This document shows positions 25,940-35,042 of a stretch of 64,000 nucleotides of DNA, one piece after another. Source of the DNA: Marinobacter nauticus (GTDB lineage Bacteria; Pseudomonadota; Gammaproteobacteria; Enterobacterales; Shewanellaceae); contig NZ_JAHVJZ010000004.1 in assembly GCF_019801015.1 (NCBI RefSeq), positions 186,001-250,000 of the forward strand. Reading direction: 5' to 3'. The notes beneath the pieces are model-generated. The model ran no database searches. It saw only the letters and a list, made by a program, of their open reading frames with translations, and had not been told where the DNA came from. How positions within the stretch are numbered: the first letter of the stretch is position 1; the number at the start of each line of letters is the position of its first letter. The translations under genes were made by a program, and so were the position numbers.

Positions 25940-26721
25940 TATTCTGCACTCTCCGCGGCTTGAACAGGCAATTTCAGCAAGTCAGGCGCTGCCTGGCGGC
26001 GGGCCATCTTGATGGCATTGGTTACCGGACGCAGCATGTCGTCGCCCAGGGCGTTCCACTTGCGTTCTGCGTTATCCCATACCCAGGCGTTCTTCTGGTC
26101 CAGAGACTGGGCCACGAACACCACGCGACCGAGGTGGAAGAAGTCCACGGTCAGCTCTTTGCCGTCGATGTCCAGCTTACCTTCGTAAGCGTTCATCTTG
26201 TTGCCGTATTCGTTTTCGATCAGGTAAGCATCCAGTACCAGACGGTATTTTTCCGCGGTGGATACGTTGGAATCACCCATCACCTCTTTGAGGCGAGCAA
26301 CACGGGCCTGACGCTCTTCGATCTGGAAGGGCACGTCCAGGGACACGAATTGATCCAGGGTGTCGATCATGCGGGTCATCAGCGGTACAACGCCCTGCTT
26401 GGTGCGCTCAATACCGTTGATCTGTTCTTGCAGAGAAGCCATTCGGGCTTCCTGATCTGCCACCAGAGTCGCAACGTAATCGTTGTAGGACTTCAGGGTG
26501 TCAGTTTCGTCAACCACCATACGATACTCATAGAGATCGTCCTGGGCCTGGTCGTAGAGTTTGTTGATCTTCTGCTGAGATTTAACAGCTTCGTCTTGGA
26601 TTTGCTTGTCAGCACTCTGGATCGCAGCCAGCGGATCCGCCGCCACAGCCATACCGCTAACCGCCAGTGTCATAGCACCGACCAACGCAGAGGCGAGTTT
26701 GGTTCTTTTCATCACGGACAT
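25939..26721 (-). CDS. DUF3450 periplasmic protein, first gene of the TonB2 operon
   Basis: A 260-residue exported protein; MSVMKRTKLASALVGAMTLA leads a signal peptide ending GMAVAA. The rest is alpha-helical with a long coiled coil (QSADKQIQDEAVKSQQKINK, about 34-53; NDYVATLVADQEARMASLQE, about 80-99). DUF3450 proteins regularly precede the TtpC-like gene in such operons. The start at 26721 is backed by a GGGA-type site; an in-frame Met 42 bp upstream lacks one. Its job is likely to bridge envelope layers with the TonB2 complex (inference). Stop and next start overlap. Confidence 0.85.
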   Translation of the reverse strand: MSVMKRTKLASALVGAMTLAVSGMAVAADPLAAIQSADKQIQDEAVKSQQKINKLYDQAQDDLYEYRMVVDETDTLKSYNDYVATLVADQEARMASLQEQINGIERTKQGVVPLMTRMIDTLDQFVSLDVPFQIEERQARVARLKEVMGDSNVSTAEKYRLVLDAYLIENEYGNKMNAYEGKLDIDGKELTVDFFHLGRVVFVAQSLDQKNAWVWDNAERKWNALGDDMLRPVTNAIKMARRQAAPDLLKLPVQAAESAE

Positions 26722-27358
26722 AGTTCCCAACCAGTCTTGTTGTGAGTTTACGGCTTCAAACACTTTCCACTGTGTTCACCCAGCGTTGCGCTGAAGCCAG
26801 TTCCGTCTAATTAGAGTTGTTATCCATAGACCCCACCTATCCCCACGATAGGCGGGTGCATCGGCATCTTTTCACAGCGCCCGGAGTTGTGTCAACCTTG
26901 TTACCGCAACGGTTTCCGCGCTACACACCGCATTACAGAGGTACCACGTTCGAAGAACATTCACATGCGAGAGCGTGACCGACAGCGCAAAACACCCTAG
27001 ATTTCGGGCATATGCCAAAATACCCAGCCCCAAAAGCCCCAATGCAGAGCCTTTCTCTATAGATGACACAAACAGCAGACAAATGCTCCAGTGAGCGACT
27101 TTTGACCAACAACTACAAACTCTTGTTAGTGTTAATCGCTATCTGTCGGATTTGATGAAGGAATTTCGTTAGATTGTCGCGCAGACTGATGCTGCGCCCA
27201 TTGTGAAAGGGTTTAAGTCTCAGGTACCGGGATTGATGGGCAAACGCCTTCAGTCTCCGGAGGTGATTTACACAAATTCGAAGCAATTGGAAAGCCTTCA
27301 CTACAGTCGCTGGCAACGATGAGATATTGCGTCTCAAGTTCTGGCTTTATCCACAAAG
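26722..27358 (-). other. Promoter region of the TonB2 operon and gene-free stretch
   Basis: About 640 bp without a convincing gene. Near 26828-26850 an inverted repeat (CCTATC/GATAGG) could form a hairpin in the operon leader. Short open frames at 26872-27069 and 27113-27337 have no recognisable domain and no good ribosome site. I saw no clear Fur box. Confidence 0.45.
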
Positions 27359-27386
27359 CAAAGAAGCGCCTTAGTGGCGCTTCTTG
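27359..27386 (-). terminator. Terminator after receptor 3
   Basis: Perfect ten-base stem AAGAAGCGCC/GGCGCTTCTT, followed on the minus strand by TTGCTTTG. Confidence 0.85.
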
Positions 27387-27404
27387 AAGTGGACATCTAC
27401 AGGT

Positions 27405-30272
27405 TTAGAACTTCTGACTTACCCGTACAAAGTAACTGCGCCCAAACAGACGGTATGTACTCTCATCCGTGTTGCCGTTAAACGCTGACTCAATGTAGGG
27501 AGGCAACTCATCAGTCAGGTTGGTCACCCCAAAGCTCAACTTCGTCTGAGTCGGAAAGTGATAGTTAGCGGTGACATCGTGATAGATGACAGGATCAACT
27601 TTATACTGATGGTTGCCAGCACCCGGGTTCTCCGGATCATTTGGCGTCGTGCCCCAATACAAAAGGTCTTCATACTCTAGGCTAGAAATGTAATTTGCTG
27701 CATATTGAACGCTCAAATCTTCCCACACATAACGGGCGATAAAGTTGACCTTATCTCTTGCATAACTGTCGTCGTTATCAAATCGCCCAGTAACATCTGC
27801 CATCTCGAAATTGAATGAGGAATCGTTGTAAGTCTGATTCTGACGCTCTAAAAAGTGAGACCACTGCAGGTTTAAAGAGAGTTGTCCTTGAAATACATCC
27901 AGGCGATAGTTCGCATCAAGGTCTAAGCCTTTGGCAGTCATCCGGAAAAGGTTCGTGGTTCGTTCGTCAATTCGGCTGATTTCGCCTGCTGAATCACGAT
28001 TAACATTACTGCAAAGCTCAGCAACCCCTCCCAGATAGCAACCGTTTAGGCTGTCTTTAGCATCAATAGCATCCAATACGTTATCAATCTCTACTGACCA
28101 ATAGTCGAGCGTAAAGTCCAGACCTTCGACAAATTCAGGTGTGTAAGCTAGGCCAATAGTAAAAGTATCTCCTTCCTCGGGCTGTAGATTTGGGTTACCG
28201 CCTTCTGAAGCCAACTGTTGACCGTCATTGTTGTTAGTTCCCCCTGAAGGCACACCATCGGCCATACAGAAGCCTTGTTGTTTGGCGGACAAGCTCGACC
28301 AATTGGATTTTCGGCAAGGATCTGTCGCTGAGGGGAAGGAGTCTACAGCTGGCCCATAAAGGCTTCCGATACCCGGGGCACGAAACACCGTGCCATAGGT
28401 GCTTCGCAACAGCAGGCCAAAACCCGCATTCCATTCGACACCAGCCTGATAGGTAAACGCACCACCGAAAGTGCTGTAGTCGTCGTATCGCAGACCCAAC
28501 GGGATCTCAATGCGCTCCGCAAATGGCAAGTCACTTAGGGCGGGGACCCGCAGTTCAGCAAAGTACGAAGCGACGTCGTATTCTCCATTGGTTCCCTTCG
28601 ACTTATTGCCGGTAACTTCCGACATAAACTTCCCGGAGTCCACCTGAGCCTCAGCGGCTTCCTTCCGATATTCCAGTCCAACGGATGCCGCAACGAACCC
28701 CGATGGCAATTCAAAAAGTTCACCCGATACATATCCCGTCAATTGCTGCAGTGTGTAGTTACTGGAATCGACAAGGGGGGCAGTGATGTAATCGAGCATC
28801 TCTGAAGTCACAGAGCCGGCACCACCAAACAGATTCAGTGAAACGCAGTCTGCAATCGGGGCTTCAGGCGTACCACATACGACATTGCCGTCACCATCTT
28901 GAAATGATGGCCCCATCGCCTTGGCCAGGTTCGGACCGTACAGTTGACCAAAGTCATTCTCGGTGATCTGACTGAAGCCGTAGTTATAGCTCAGATCAAA
29001 ACTCCAGGCTTCCGTCAGTTCACCACTAATACCGAGAACCTGCTGAAAGCGCAGTACGTCCTGTTCAAAGCTGCGCCCCCCCTCCAGCATACGCCGCCGA
29101 GAGCGCACTACATCTTCTCCAAATGGGTTGTAGAAATTATCTTTAGACACACCATTGAAGGGCGTACCATCTGAAAGCAACCCAGCATACCCTGGGTCGT
29201 TGCGTGTATCATACGGTACAGCAGCCAACTCCTGACGGGACTCCCGCTTATTAATTCGAGTTTCGCTGTAGATGGAAACTTCATCATTGAGCTCAAATCC
29301 ACCCTCAATGAATACATTGAGCTTCTTATACGGCGTCTGAATGTAGTTAACAGGCGCGTAGTTATAAGTATCGTTATTCTCACCATCACTGACAAACGGA
29401 CGCATATCTCCGATTGCCGCGACACCACCGTCACAGGTGTCATTCGTCCATTGGCTACCGTCAGAAAGGTAATAATTACCACAAGGCGTTGACCCAGATC
29501 CGACCTCAATCACATTCGAATTATCGCCAGTACCGATAAGCCCATTTTCCCAGAATGATTGTTCTCCCTCCTTTCCCCAAACCTGCCAAGGGTACTGAAA
29601 GAAATCGACTTTGTTGACGTCTCCTTGATATACCGCTCCCATATCAACATAGTCGACACCTACCAAGAAATTTCCTCGGTCAAACGCTTTACCCGCGACA
29701 ACACTTACAGAAGTCTCCTTATATTCACCAACGTCAAAAGCCCCTTTGGTTTGAAGGTTAACTTCAAGGCCCTCAAAATCTTTGCGTGTAATGATGTTCA
29801 CCACGCCTGCTACCGCATCAGCCCCATAAGTCGCTGATGCGCCGTCTTTGAGAATATCTATACGCTCAATCATTGAGGCCGGTATTGACTGAAAGTCCGA
29901 ACTTACCGGGCGACGTCCATTAACCAATACCAAAGTTCGAGAAGACCCCAGGCCACGTAACTCTACGTAGGTACCGCCACTTCCTCCATTGTTAGTCGTC
30001 GTCATTGTCGGCGAGCCTGACATTACTGCGCTCTGCTGAAGAAACTGCCCAACATCTTGAATACCCTGTACGTTGATGTCTTCGGCGGTAATCGTTGTGA
30101 TGGGCGAAGCGCTTTCCATATCAGTACGGGTGATACGTGACCCAGTAACCGCTATCCGCTCTACCTCATCCCCTTCTGCCGCTTGCGCAATCGGCATGTT
30201 CCACGCTGCGGTGGTGGCGCCAGCAATCAGGGCCAAGCGTACGGCCCTGGATGTCATGCTGTTTTTGTTCAT
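27405..30272 (-). CDS. TonB-dependent receptor 3 (group B)
   Basis: A 955-residue receptor, the longest of the four. The start at 30272 (MNKNSMTSRAVRLALIAG) has an AGGGAG site. Signal peptide to IAQA; VERIAVTGSRITRTDME; plug (about 50-170) with TYVELRGLGSSRTLVLVNGR, IERIDILKDGASATYGADA and VVNIITRKDFEG; barrel to RSYFVRVSQKF. Plug sequence groups it with receptor 2, yet its leader and signal peptide are almost those of receptor 4. Base composition is lower in G+C than in the neighbouring receptors (21 of 60 bases in 27661-27720), with many AT-ending codons, suggesting later arrival or weaker codon selection. Substrate unknown. Confidence 0.92.
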   Translation of the reverse strand: MNKNSMTSRAVRLALIAGATTAAWNMPIAQAAEGDEVERIAVTGSRITRTDMESASPITTITAEDINVQGIQDVGQFLQQSAVMSGSPTMTTTNNGGSGGTYVELRGLGSSRTLVLVNGRRPVSSDFQSIPASMIERIDILKDGASATYGADAVAGVVNIITRKDFEGLEVNLQTKGAFDVGEYKETSVSVVAGKAFDRGNFLVGVDYVDMGAVYQGDVNKVDFFQYPWQVWGKEGEQSFWENGLIGTGDNSNVIEVGSGSTPCGNYYLSDGSQWTNDTCDGGVAAIGDMRPFVSDGENNDTYNYAPVNYIQTPYKKLNVFIEGGFELNDEVSIYSETRINKRESRQELAAVPYDTRNDPGYAGLLSDGTPFNGVSKDNFYNPFGEDVVRSRRRMLEGGRSFEQDVLRFQQVLGISGELTEAWSFDLSYNYGFSQITENDFGQLYGPNLAKAMGPSFQDGDGNVVCGTPEAPIADCVSLNLFGGAGSVTSEMLDYITAPLVDSSNYTLQQLTGYVSGELFELPSGFVAASVGLEYRKEAAEAQVDSGKFMSEVTGNKSKGTNGEYDVASYFAELRVPALSDLPFAERIEIPLGLRYDDYSTFGGAFTYQAGVEWNAGFGLLLRSTYGTVFRAPGIGSLYGPAVDSFPSATDPCRKSNWSSLSAKQQGFCMADGVPSGGTNNNDGQQLASEGGNPNLQPEEGDTFTIGLAYTPEFVEGLDFTLDYWSVEIDNVLDAIDAKDSLNGCYLGGVAELCSNVNRDSAGEISRIDERTTNLFRMTAKGLDLDANYRLDVFQGQLSLNLQWSHFLERQNQTYNDSSFNFEMADVTGRFDNDDSYARDKVNFIARYVWEDLSVQYAANYISSLEYEDLLYWGTTPNDPENPGAGNHQYKVDPVIYHDVTANYHFPTQTKLSFGVTNLTDELPPYIESAFNGNTDESTYRLFGRSYFVRVSQKF

Positions 30273-30363
30273 CTGTATTCTCCCTGAACACATCTGTGTC
30301 GTTGTTGTTTTTCCTTCCTCCCCGACCACTTCCCTGAGAAGGAGGTGCTTGGAGGTAATGCCC
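30273..30363 (-). promoter_or_regulatory. Conserved 5' leader of receptor 3
   Basis: About 85 bp upstream of the start are nearly the same as upstream of receptor 4. Shared elements, reading toward the gene, are CACCTCCT, CTCAGGGA, GTCGGGG, GGAAAAACAA, the short palindrome ACACAGATGTGT-like, then the AGGGAG ribosome site. Confidence 0.7.
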
Positions 30364-30801
30364 CCGTTTCACCCTTTTGATGCAAACAGATGGCGCGCTG
30401 GCTCAGCAATATCTGGAGATCATCAGGAAACAACTGGGATACATGGCAGGAGGGGAGAATGAGACCACTGTCTGATCCGGGTTTTGGCGACCTTGCGGCA
30501 GGCCTGATGACGGGTTCCCGGAACACAAGAGGGAACGAGCATGCAGGGGCATTGATAGAGCTTTCACCTCAAATGGGGCATGGCATTTGCCCTACCCGAC
30601 GTGTTCTGAGCCAGTAACACAAACCCTTCAGGGAGATTCAATCCGGTCCCGTGTTAGGCAGCACAACAGATTCAGACGTTATTGGGCGCGGTGTTTGACA
30701 GCAAAGGGGACAGTATTCGCGGGAGAGGATTCCCAGGGCTTTATACCGGAAAAGGTGGCACTGGCCTGGTGGAGCAAATAACGAGCAAACCGGTGTACAG
30801 A
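30364..30801. other. Gene-free stretch between receptors 3 and 4
   Basis: About 440 bp upstream of receptor 3 with no convincing coding frame and no recognised family. It must hold the receptor 3 promoter. Confidence 0.5.
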
Positions 30802-30830
30802 CAAAAAGAAAGGGGCCCATTGGGCCCCTT
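30802..30830 (-). terminator. Terminator after receptor 4
   Basis: Stem AAGGGGCCC/GGGCCCCTT with a three-base loop, then TCTTTTTG on the minus strand. Confidence 0.9.
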
Positions 30831-30847
30831 ATTAATCGTCGTCAGAC

Positions 30848-33460
30848 TTAGAACTTGATGCTGTAGTTCACACGGTACTCACGACCGTAGTTGTTGTACA
30901 GATCAGGGTTGTCGTAAGTCCCTGCGGAGGACAGTACCGGATCCTCGTCAGTCAGGTTGTTGACGGTGAACATTACCGCGCCCCAGGCTTCCGCATCATA
31001 AGTGAAGGTCACGTTATGAATGGTCCAGGAGTCCAGCTTACCAGTCGGAGTGATAGTACCGTTTTCGTCGGTAGTAGTACGCTCGTAGGTGCTGTCGATG
31101 TAGTTCAGGTTGTAGGCTGCGGAGAAGGAGCTCCAGGCCCAGGAAGCGGTCAGGTTAGAACGCCAATCCGGCTGACCGGACCAACCGGCAGTATCAACCA
31201 GACCACCATCCAGGCTGATCTCTTCTTTGTAGGACAGAGTGAAGCTGTTGATCCAGTTCAGACCAAAGTCACCGATGCCAGTCTCTACAGTACCGTTGAT
31301 GGTTACGTCGATGCCTTCAATTTCGAAGGACGGACCGTTGTTGTAACCAGTACCAGCTTCCAGCAGGGTGCCGCTCTCAGCACGATCCAGGTAGAAGGTG
31401 TCGGTCTCAACCAGAGTACCTTCACGCTCAGCGTTGATCAGAGACTGAACAGTCTGAGTCTGAATCACGTTGTCTACAGTCAGGTCGAAGTAGTCAACTT
31501 TAACGCCCAGGTTGTCGAATACGTCCCAAGCGAAACCAAGGTTGATGTACTCGGACTCTTCCGGACCCAGGTCAGAGTTGGAGCGGTAGTAGGTGTCGTG
31601 CTGCTTAACCGGACAGTCAGCGTCAGCGATACCGTTGATGTCACACGCTACGTAGTCAATCGCTTCTTCAGCGCTGAAGGAGGTGGCGGCGTACAGTTCA
31701 TCCAGAGCCGGAGCACGGAAGGCTTCGGAGTAGGAAGCACGCAGTACCAGCGCATCCAGCGGCTGCCAGCGCAGAGCTACTTTCGGAGCAACGTTGTCAC
31801 CGAAGTCGCTGTAATCATCGTAACGAGCAGCAATGTTCAGCTCCAGGGAGTCCAGAACCGGGATGGCCGCTTCATAGAACACTGCGAATACGTCACGCTC
31901 ACCGGCAGCAGAGTTACCTGCGCTACCACCAACCAGGCCGGCTTCGGACTGACCGTCGTATACGGAAGCGTAGGTCTGCTCGAAGTACTCAATACCCGCG
32001 TAGTGAGCAATCGGGCCAGCAGGCAGTTCAATCAGGTCAAAACCGATACCGGCGTTGTACTGATCGAAGATGGAGGAGTCCTGAGTCAGGGTGGTTGCCT
32101 TCATGTTGGCAATGCCTTCGTCGGAGCCCAGATCGATGTCGTTAGCGATGTTGTGCGCCAGACCACCGTAGCTCAGGTAGTACTCACCGATGCTCTTGTT
32201 GTCAGCGATGTTGCGGTGGTAGTAAACCTCCCACTCAGCGTTACCCCAGTCGAGGGAGCCACGCAGACCGGTCAGGTAATCCTGGTTGTAGTCGTCAACG
32301 TTACCGTCACGGGTACCGATGCCCACCCAGCGGAAGTAACCAGTGGTCTCTTCGCCATAGGGGTTGTGCGGGTTATCGGCAGCCATGTTGCGCCACGGCG
32401 CAGCCGGCGGAGCGTAACGGCCGAAGGAGCTGTTCTGTACGAACATGGCACGACCAAACCACTGCAGGCCATCAGCCAGCTCGTAGTTTGCGTCTACAAA
32501 TACGGTGTTACGGTCGATGGACGCCTTGTTGTAGGAAACGTTGGCGTACGCATACATACAGTAGGTGGAACCCGGAGACCAATCTTCGTCCGCGGCAACC
32601 TTCTGGAATACGTTGGAGCCGTACTCAGCAATCAGGTCGTCACACAGCGGGGAAGCTTGAGCTTCGGAGAAGTCCGGAGCAGCAACAGTGGCACCGTAGA
32701 TACTCCAGCCATCGGTCTCGGAGTAAGCCTGGATGATGCCGTCGCCGTCGCGGTCTACCATCTTGGCAGAGGTGTAGTCACGGTCGCCGTCAGCAATGCC
32801 GTCACGACGCTGATGGTCAAAGGCAAAGGTGATGTTGCCCTTGTCAGTGCTGTAACCGCCGATTACGGAGAATTCGTTGCTGGTGGTGCCGGAGTCACGG
32901 TCACGGCTACCCGCACCGATGTTGAACTCCAGACCTTCGTAGTTCTTCTTCAGGATGATGTTTACCACCCCGGCAATCGCGTCAGAACCGTAGGTGGAGG
33001 AAGCACCGTCGGTCAGAACTTCGATACGCTCAACCGCTGCCATCGGGATGGCGTTCAGGTTAGCAGAGGAACCACCCAGAGTCGGGGAACCCGGGAAGCG
33101 CTTACCGTCCAGCAGTACCAGAGTACGCTGAGAACCGGCGCCACGCAGGTTGATGGTTGCTTGGGACTGAGCAGAGCTACCAGAGCGCTCAGAGAAAGAA
33201 CCAAAGGCGTTAAAAGTAGAGTTACGCAGTGCGTCCGCTACCGTGAAGTTACCTTCGGCTTTGATGTCGTCAGAAGTAATTACGGTTACCGGAGAGGCGC
33301 CTTCAAGGTCGGTACGCTTAATGCGGGAACCAGTTACTTCAATTCGTTCTACTTCATCACCTTCAGCAGCGAAGGCTACCGGAGCAGACCAAGCTGCGGT
33401 AGTAGCACCGGCGATCAAAGCAAAGCGAACAGCTTTAGATACAACGCTGTTGTTATGCAT
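30848..33460 (-). CDS. TonB-dependent receptor 4 (group A)
   Basis: An 870-residue outer-membrane receptor starting at MHNNSVVSKAVRFALIAG (33460), with a GGGAG site. Signal peptide to VAFA; VERIEVTGSRIKRTDLE; plug (about 45-175) with TINLRGAGSQRTLVLLDGKR, VERIEVLTDGASSTYGSDA and VVNIILKKNYEG; barrel ends GREYRVNYSIKF. It is a clear paralogue of receptor 1 along its full length, including FGSFSE and ASYSEAFRAPALDELYAATS in the barrel. An upstream in-frame start would add 45 non-conserved residues that are really the conserved leader. Substrate unknown. Confidence 0.93.
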   Translation of the reverse strand: MHNNSVVSKAVRFALIAGATTAAWSAPVAFAAEGDEVERIEVTGSRIKRTDLEGASPVTVITSDDIKAEGNFTVADALRNSTFNAFGSFSERSGSSAQSQATINLRGAGSQRTLVLLDGKRFPGSPTLGGSSANLNAIPMAAVERIEVLTDGASSTYGSDAIAGVVNIILKKNYEGLEFNIGAGSRDRDSGTTSNEFSVIGGYSTDKGNITFAFDHQRRDGIADGDRDYTSAKMVDRDGDGIIQAYSETDGWSIYGATVAAPDFSEAQASPLCDDLIAEYGSNVFQKVAADEDWSPGSTYCMYAYANVSYNKASIDRNTVFVDANYELADGLQWFGRAMFVQNSSFGRYAPPAAPWRNMAADNPHNPYGEETTGYFRWVGIGTRDGNVDDYNQDYLTGLRGSLDWGNAEWEVYYHRNIADNKSIGEYYLSYGGLAHNIANDIDLGSDEGIANMKATTLTQDSSIFDQYNAGIGFDLIELPAGPIAHYAGIEYFEQTYASVYDGQSEAGLVGGSAGNSAAGERDVFAVFYEAAIPVLDSLELNIAARYDDYSDFGDNVAPKVALRWQPLDALVLRASYSEAFRAPALDELYAATSFSAEEAIDYVACDINGIADADCPVKQHDTYYRSNSDLGPEESEYINLGFAWDVFDNLGVKVDYFDLTVDNVIQTQTVQSLINAEREGTLVETDTFYLDRAESGTLLEAGTGYNNGPSFEIEGIDVTINGTVETGIGDFGLNWINSFTLSYKEEISLDGGLVDTAGWSGQPDWRSNLTASWAWSSFSAAYNLNYIDSTYERTTTDENGTITPTGKLDSWTIHNVTFTYDAEAWGAVMFTVNNLTDEDPVLSSAGTYDNPDLYNNYGREYRVNYSIKF

Positions 33461-33552
33461 GTGTTTTCTCCCTGGACACATCAGTGTGTTTATTGTTTTT
33501 CCTGCCCCCCCGACAACGTCCCTGAGGAGGAGGTGATAGAGGGCACTGCCCA
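33461..33552 (-). promoter_or_regulatory. Conserved 5' leader of receptor 4
   Basis: This segment aligns with the leader of receptor 3 over about 85 bases with roughly four in five positions identical by eye. The shared blocks include CTCAGGGA, GTCGGGGGGG/GTCGGGGAGG, GGAAAAACAA and GATGTGT before CAGGGAGAA. Nothing translated is expected here. The remaining 33553-33729 has no gene. Confidence 0.7.
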
Positions 33553-33729
33553 ATCTGTCAGCACTGATGTAACCAGATCGTAAACACCTAATCAACCATT
33601 AATTTACATAAAACTTACACCACTCATGAACTTTTGCAGCACCGAACGGTCGTCGCCCGGAGGACACTCCTGCCAGTTGAACACATAGGTGACGGCATTA
33701 TCTTCGGCCACCTAACCCTTTCAGCAAAT

Positions 33730-34884
33730 TCAGAAAAAGAATCGCGCCCCCACGCCATACAAATCTTCTTCACCGGTTCCATCAAAACCGAACTTGCTGT
33801 CATCCAGTTTGGCTTCAAAGTAGAGCCGCAGTTGCGTTCCCCACTCATAGTGGGCACCCACCACATAGAGGCGCTTTCGATACATTCCGTTAACAGCCTC
33901 GTAATCCGTGTCGTCCGACTCCAGCCAGTTAAAACCGGACACCAGTGTCAGGTTGTTCTCAAAGGTCCAGTTGAGCATCAGCTCATAGCCCCTGCCATTA
34001 AAGACCCGGTTTTGATTGTCGATTTCATGATTCTCTGTCTCAGCGTAATTGGCCGCGACATACAGGCCGGGCTGATACAAGGTGCCGTAGCTGGCGCCCA
34101 GGATCAGCGCTTCATCTTTCAGTTGAGCGAGTTCCTGGCGACGGAATGTGGAGTCAAAATCCCCCCGGTTATAACCGACGCCAACCATCAACGCCTGCCA
34201 GCGATAGCGCAAGGAAGCGCCGTAGCTGTCGTCGTATTCGATATCCACATCCTCAAACACGGTGCACTCCGGCGGCGGGTCCTCTTCGGTGCACTCTTCC
34301 GGCGGGAGGATCCCCACCTCCCCTTTAATCCGCGCCTGGTATTGCAGCCCCAGCATCAGTCCGCCCCAGCTGTTGCGGTATTGCAGTGCGCTGTCGGCAC
34401 GGCCTGTCCCTGATAAGCCCCCGTCCGATCCGAAGTTGTAGGTCCCGGACGCCAGCCCACCGGTGACAATAAAGTTATCGGTGGGGCCCGCAACGTCGTA
34501 GTACACCGACCACTGCTTACCAGCGGAAAAGCGCCCCCAGGTGTCGTGTTCAAAGGCGAGATAACCCAACCGGTTAAACAGGAAGTCCCCCTCCCGGGCC
34601 GCCTGAAGCGAGTCACCGTTCAAGGTAAGTTGGCTGCCCGAGTCGATCGCATTGAATCCCCACTCCATGACCGCTTCCGCATTCCAGTCCCGGGTCACCG
34701 AACGTCCATAGGTAAATCGCATGCGGGAAGAGGAGTCCAACAGCTCCGTATCACCGTTGGTCTGCACCAGGTTAAAACCCAGATGCCCGCCAACCGCAAA
34801 GCGATTGAGGTTGTCGTCGTAGAGCGTGATGGCCGAGGCAGGACTTGCCATCATCAGAGCAAGCAGGGGAAAGACTGGGCGCAT
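33730..34884 (-). CDS. Gram-negative trimeric porin 1
   Basis: A 384-residue porin: signal peptide MRPVFPLLALMMASPASA, first strands ITLYDDNLNRFAVGGHLGFN, the pattern TYGRSVTRDWNAEAVMEWGF, SAGKQWSVYYDVAGPTDNF, and a C-terminal strand ending LYGVGARFFF with terminal Phe. This is the general diffusion porin family (16 strands). A loop near residues 198-222 contains EECTEEDPPPECTVFEDVD, an acidic Pro-rich insertion with two Cys ten residues apart that the neighbouring porin lacks. It is related to porin 2 in strand pattern. Substrate preference cannot be told. Confidence 0.9.
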   Translation of the reverse strand: MRPVFPLLALMMASPASAITLYDDNLNRFAVGGHLGFNLVQTNGDTELLDSSSRMRFTYGRSVTRDWNAEAVMEWGFNAIDSGSQLTLNGDSLQAAREGDFLFNRLGYLAFEHDTWGRFSAGKQWSVYYDVAGPTDNFIVTGGLASGTYNFGSDGGLSGTGRADSALQYRNSWGGLMLGLQYQARIKGEVGILPPEECTEEDPPPECTVFEDVDIEYDDSYGASLRYRWQALMVGVGYNRGDFDSTFRRQELAQLKDEALILGASYGTLYQPGLYVAANYAETENHEIDNQNRVFNGRGYELMLNWTFENNLTLVSGFNWLESDDTDYEAVNGMYRKRLYVVGAHYEWGTQLRLYFEAKLDDSKFGFDGTGEEDLYGVGARFFF

Positions 34885-34992
34885 ACCGTCTCCATTAAGC
34901 GATAAGGAGGTGTGCAGCAGAGTCTAGTTCAAGGAGCGCGCAAGGGACGGAAGTGGCGGTATTTTTTGGAAAGGGGGCAATGGGTAGACAAC

Positions 34993-35022
34993 AAAAAAGC
35001 CACCGCATTGCGGTGGCTTTTT
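34993..35022 (-). terminator. Terminator after porin 2
   Basis: Stem AAAAGCCACCGC/GCGGTGGCTTTT with a three-base loop and A/T tracts on both flanks. Confidence 0.93.
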
Positions 35023-35042
35023 CTGTGAGGTCCGATTCCCGA

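Noticed and set aside
27113-27337. Short minus-strand open frame in the gene-free stretch
   Set aside because: Considered as a transposase or integrase remnant; no catalytic motif or terminal repeats were found.
31016-33583. 855-codon open frame antisense to receptor 4
   Set aside because: Same mirror effect; it runs through the conserved leader and signal peptide of the receptor.
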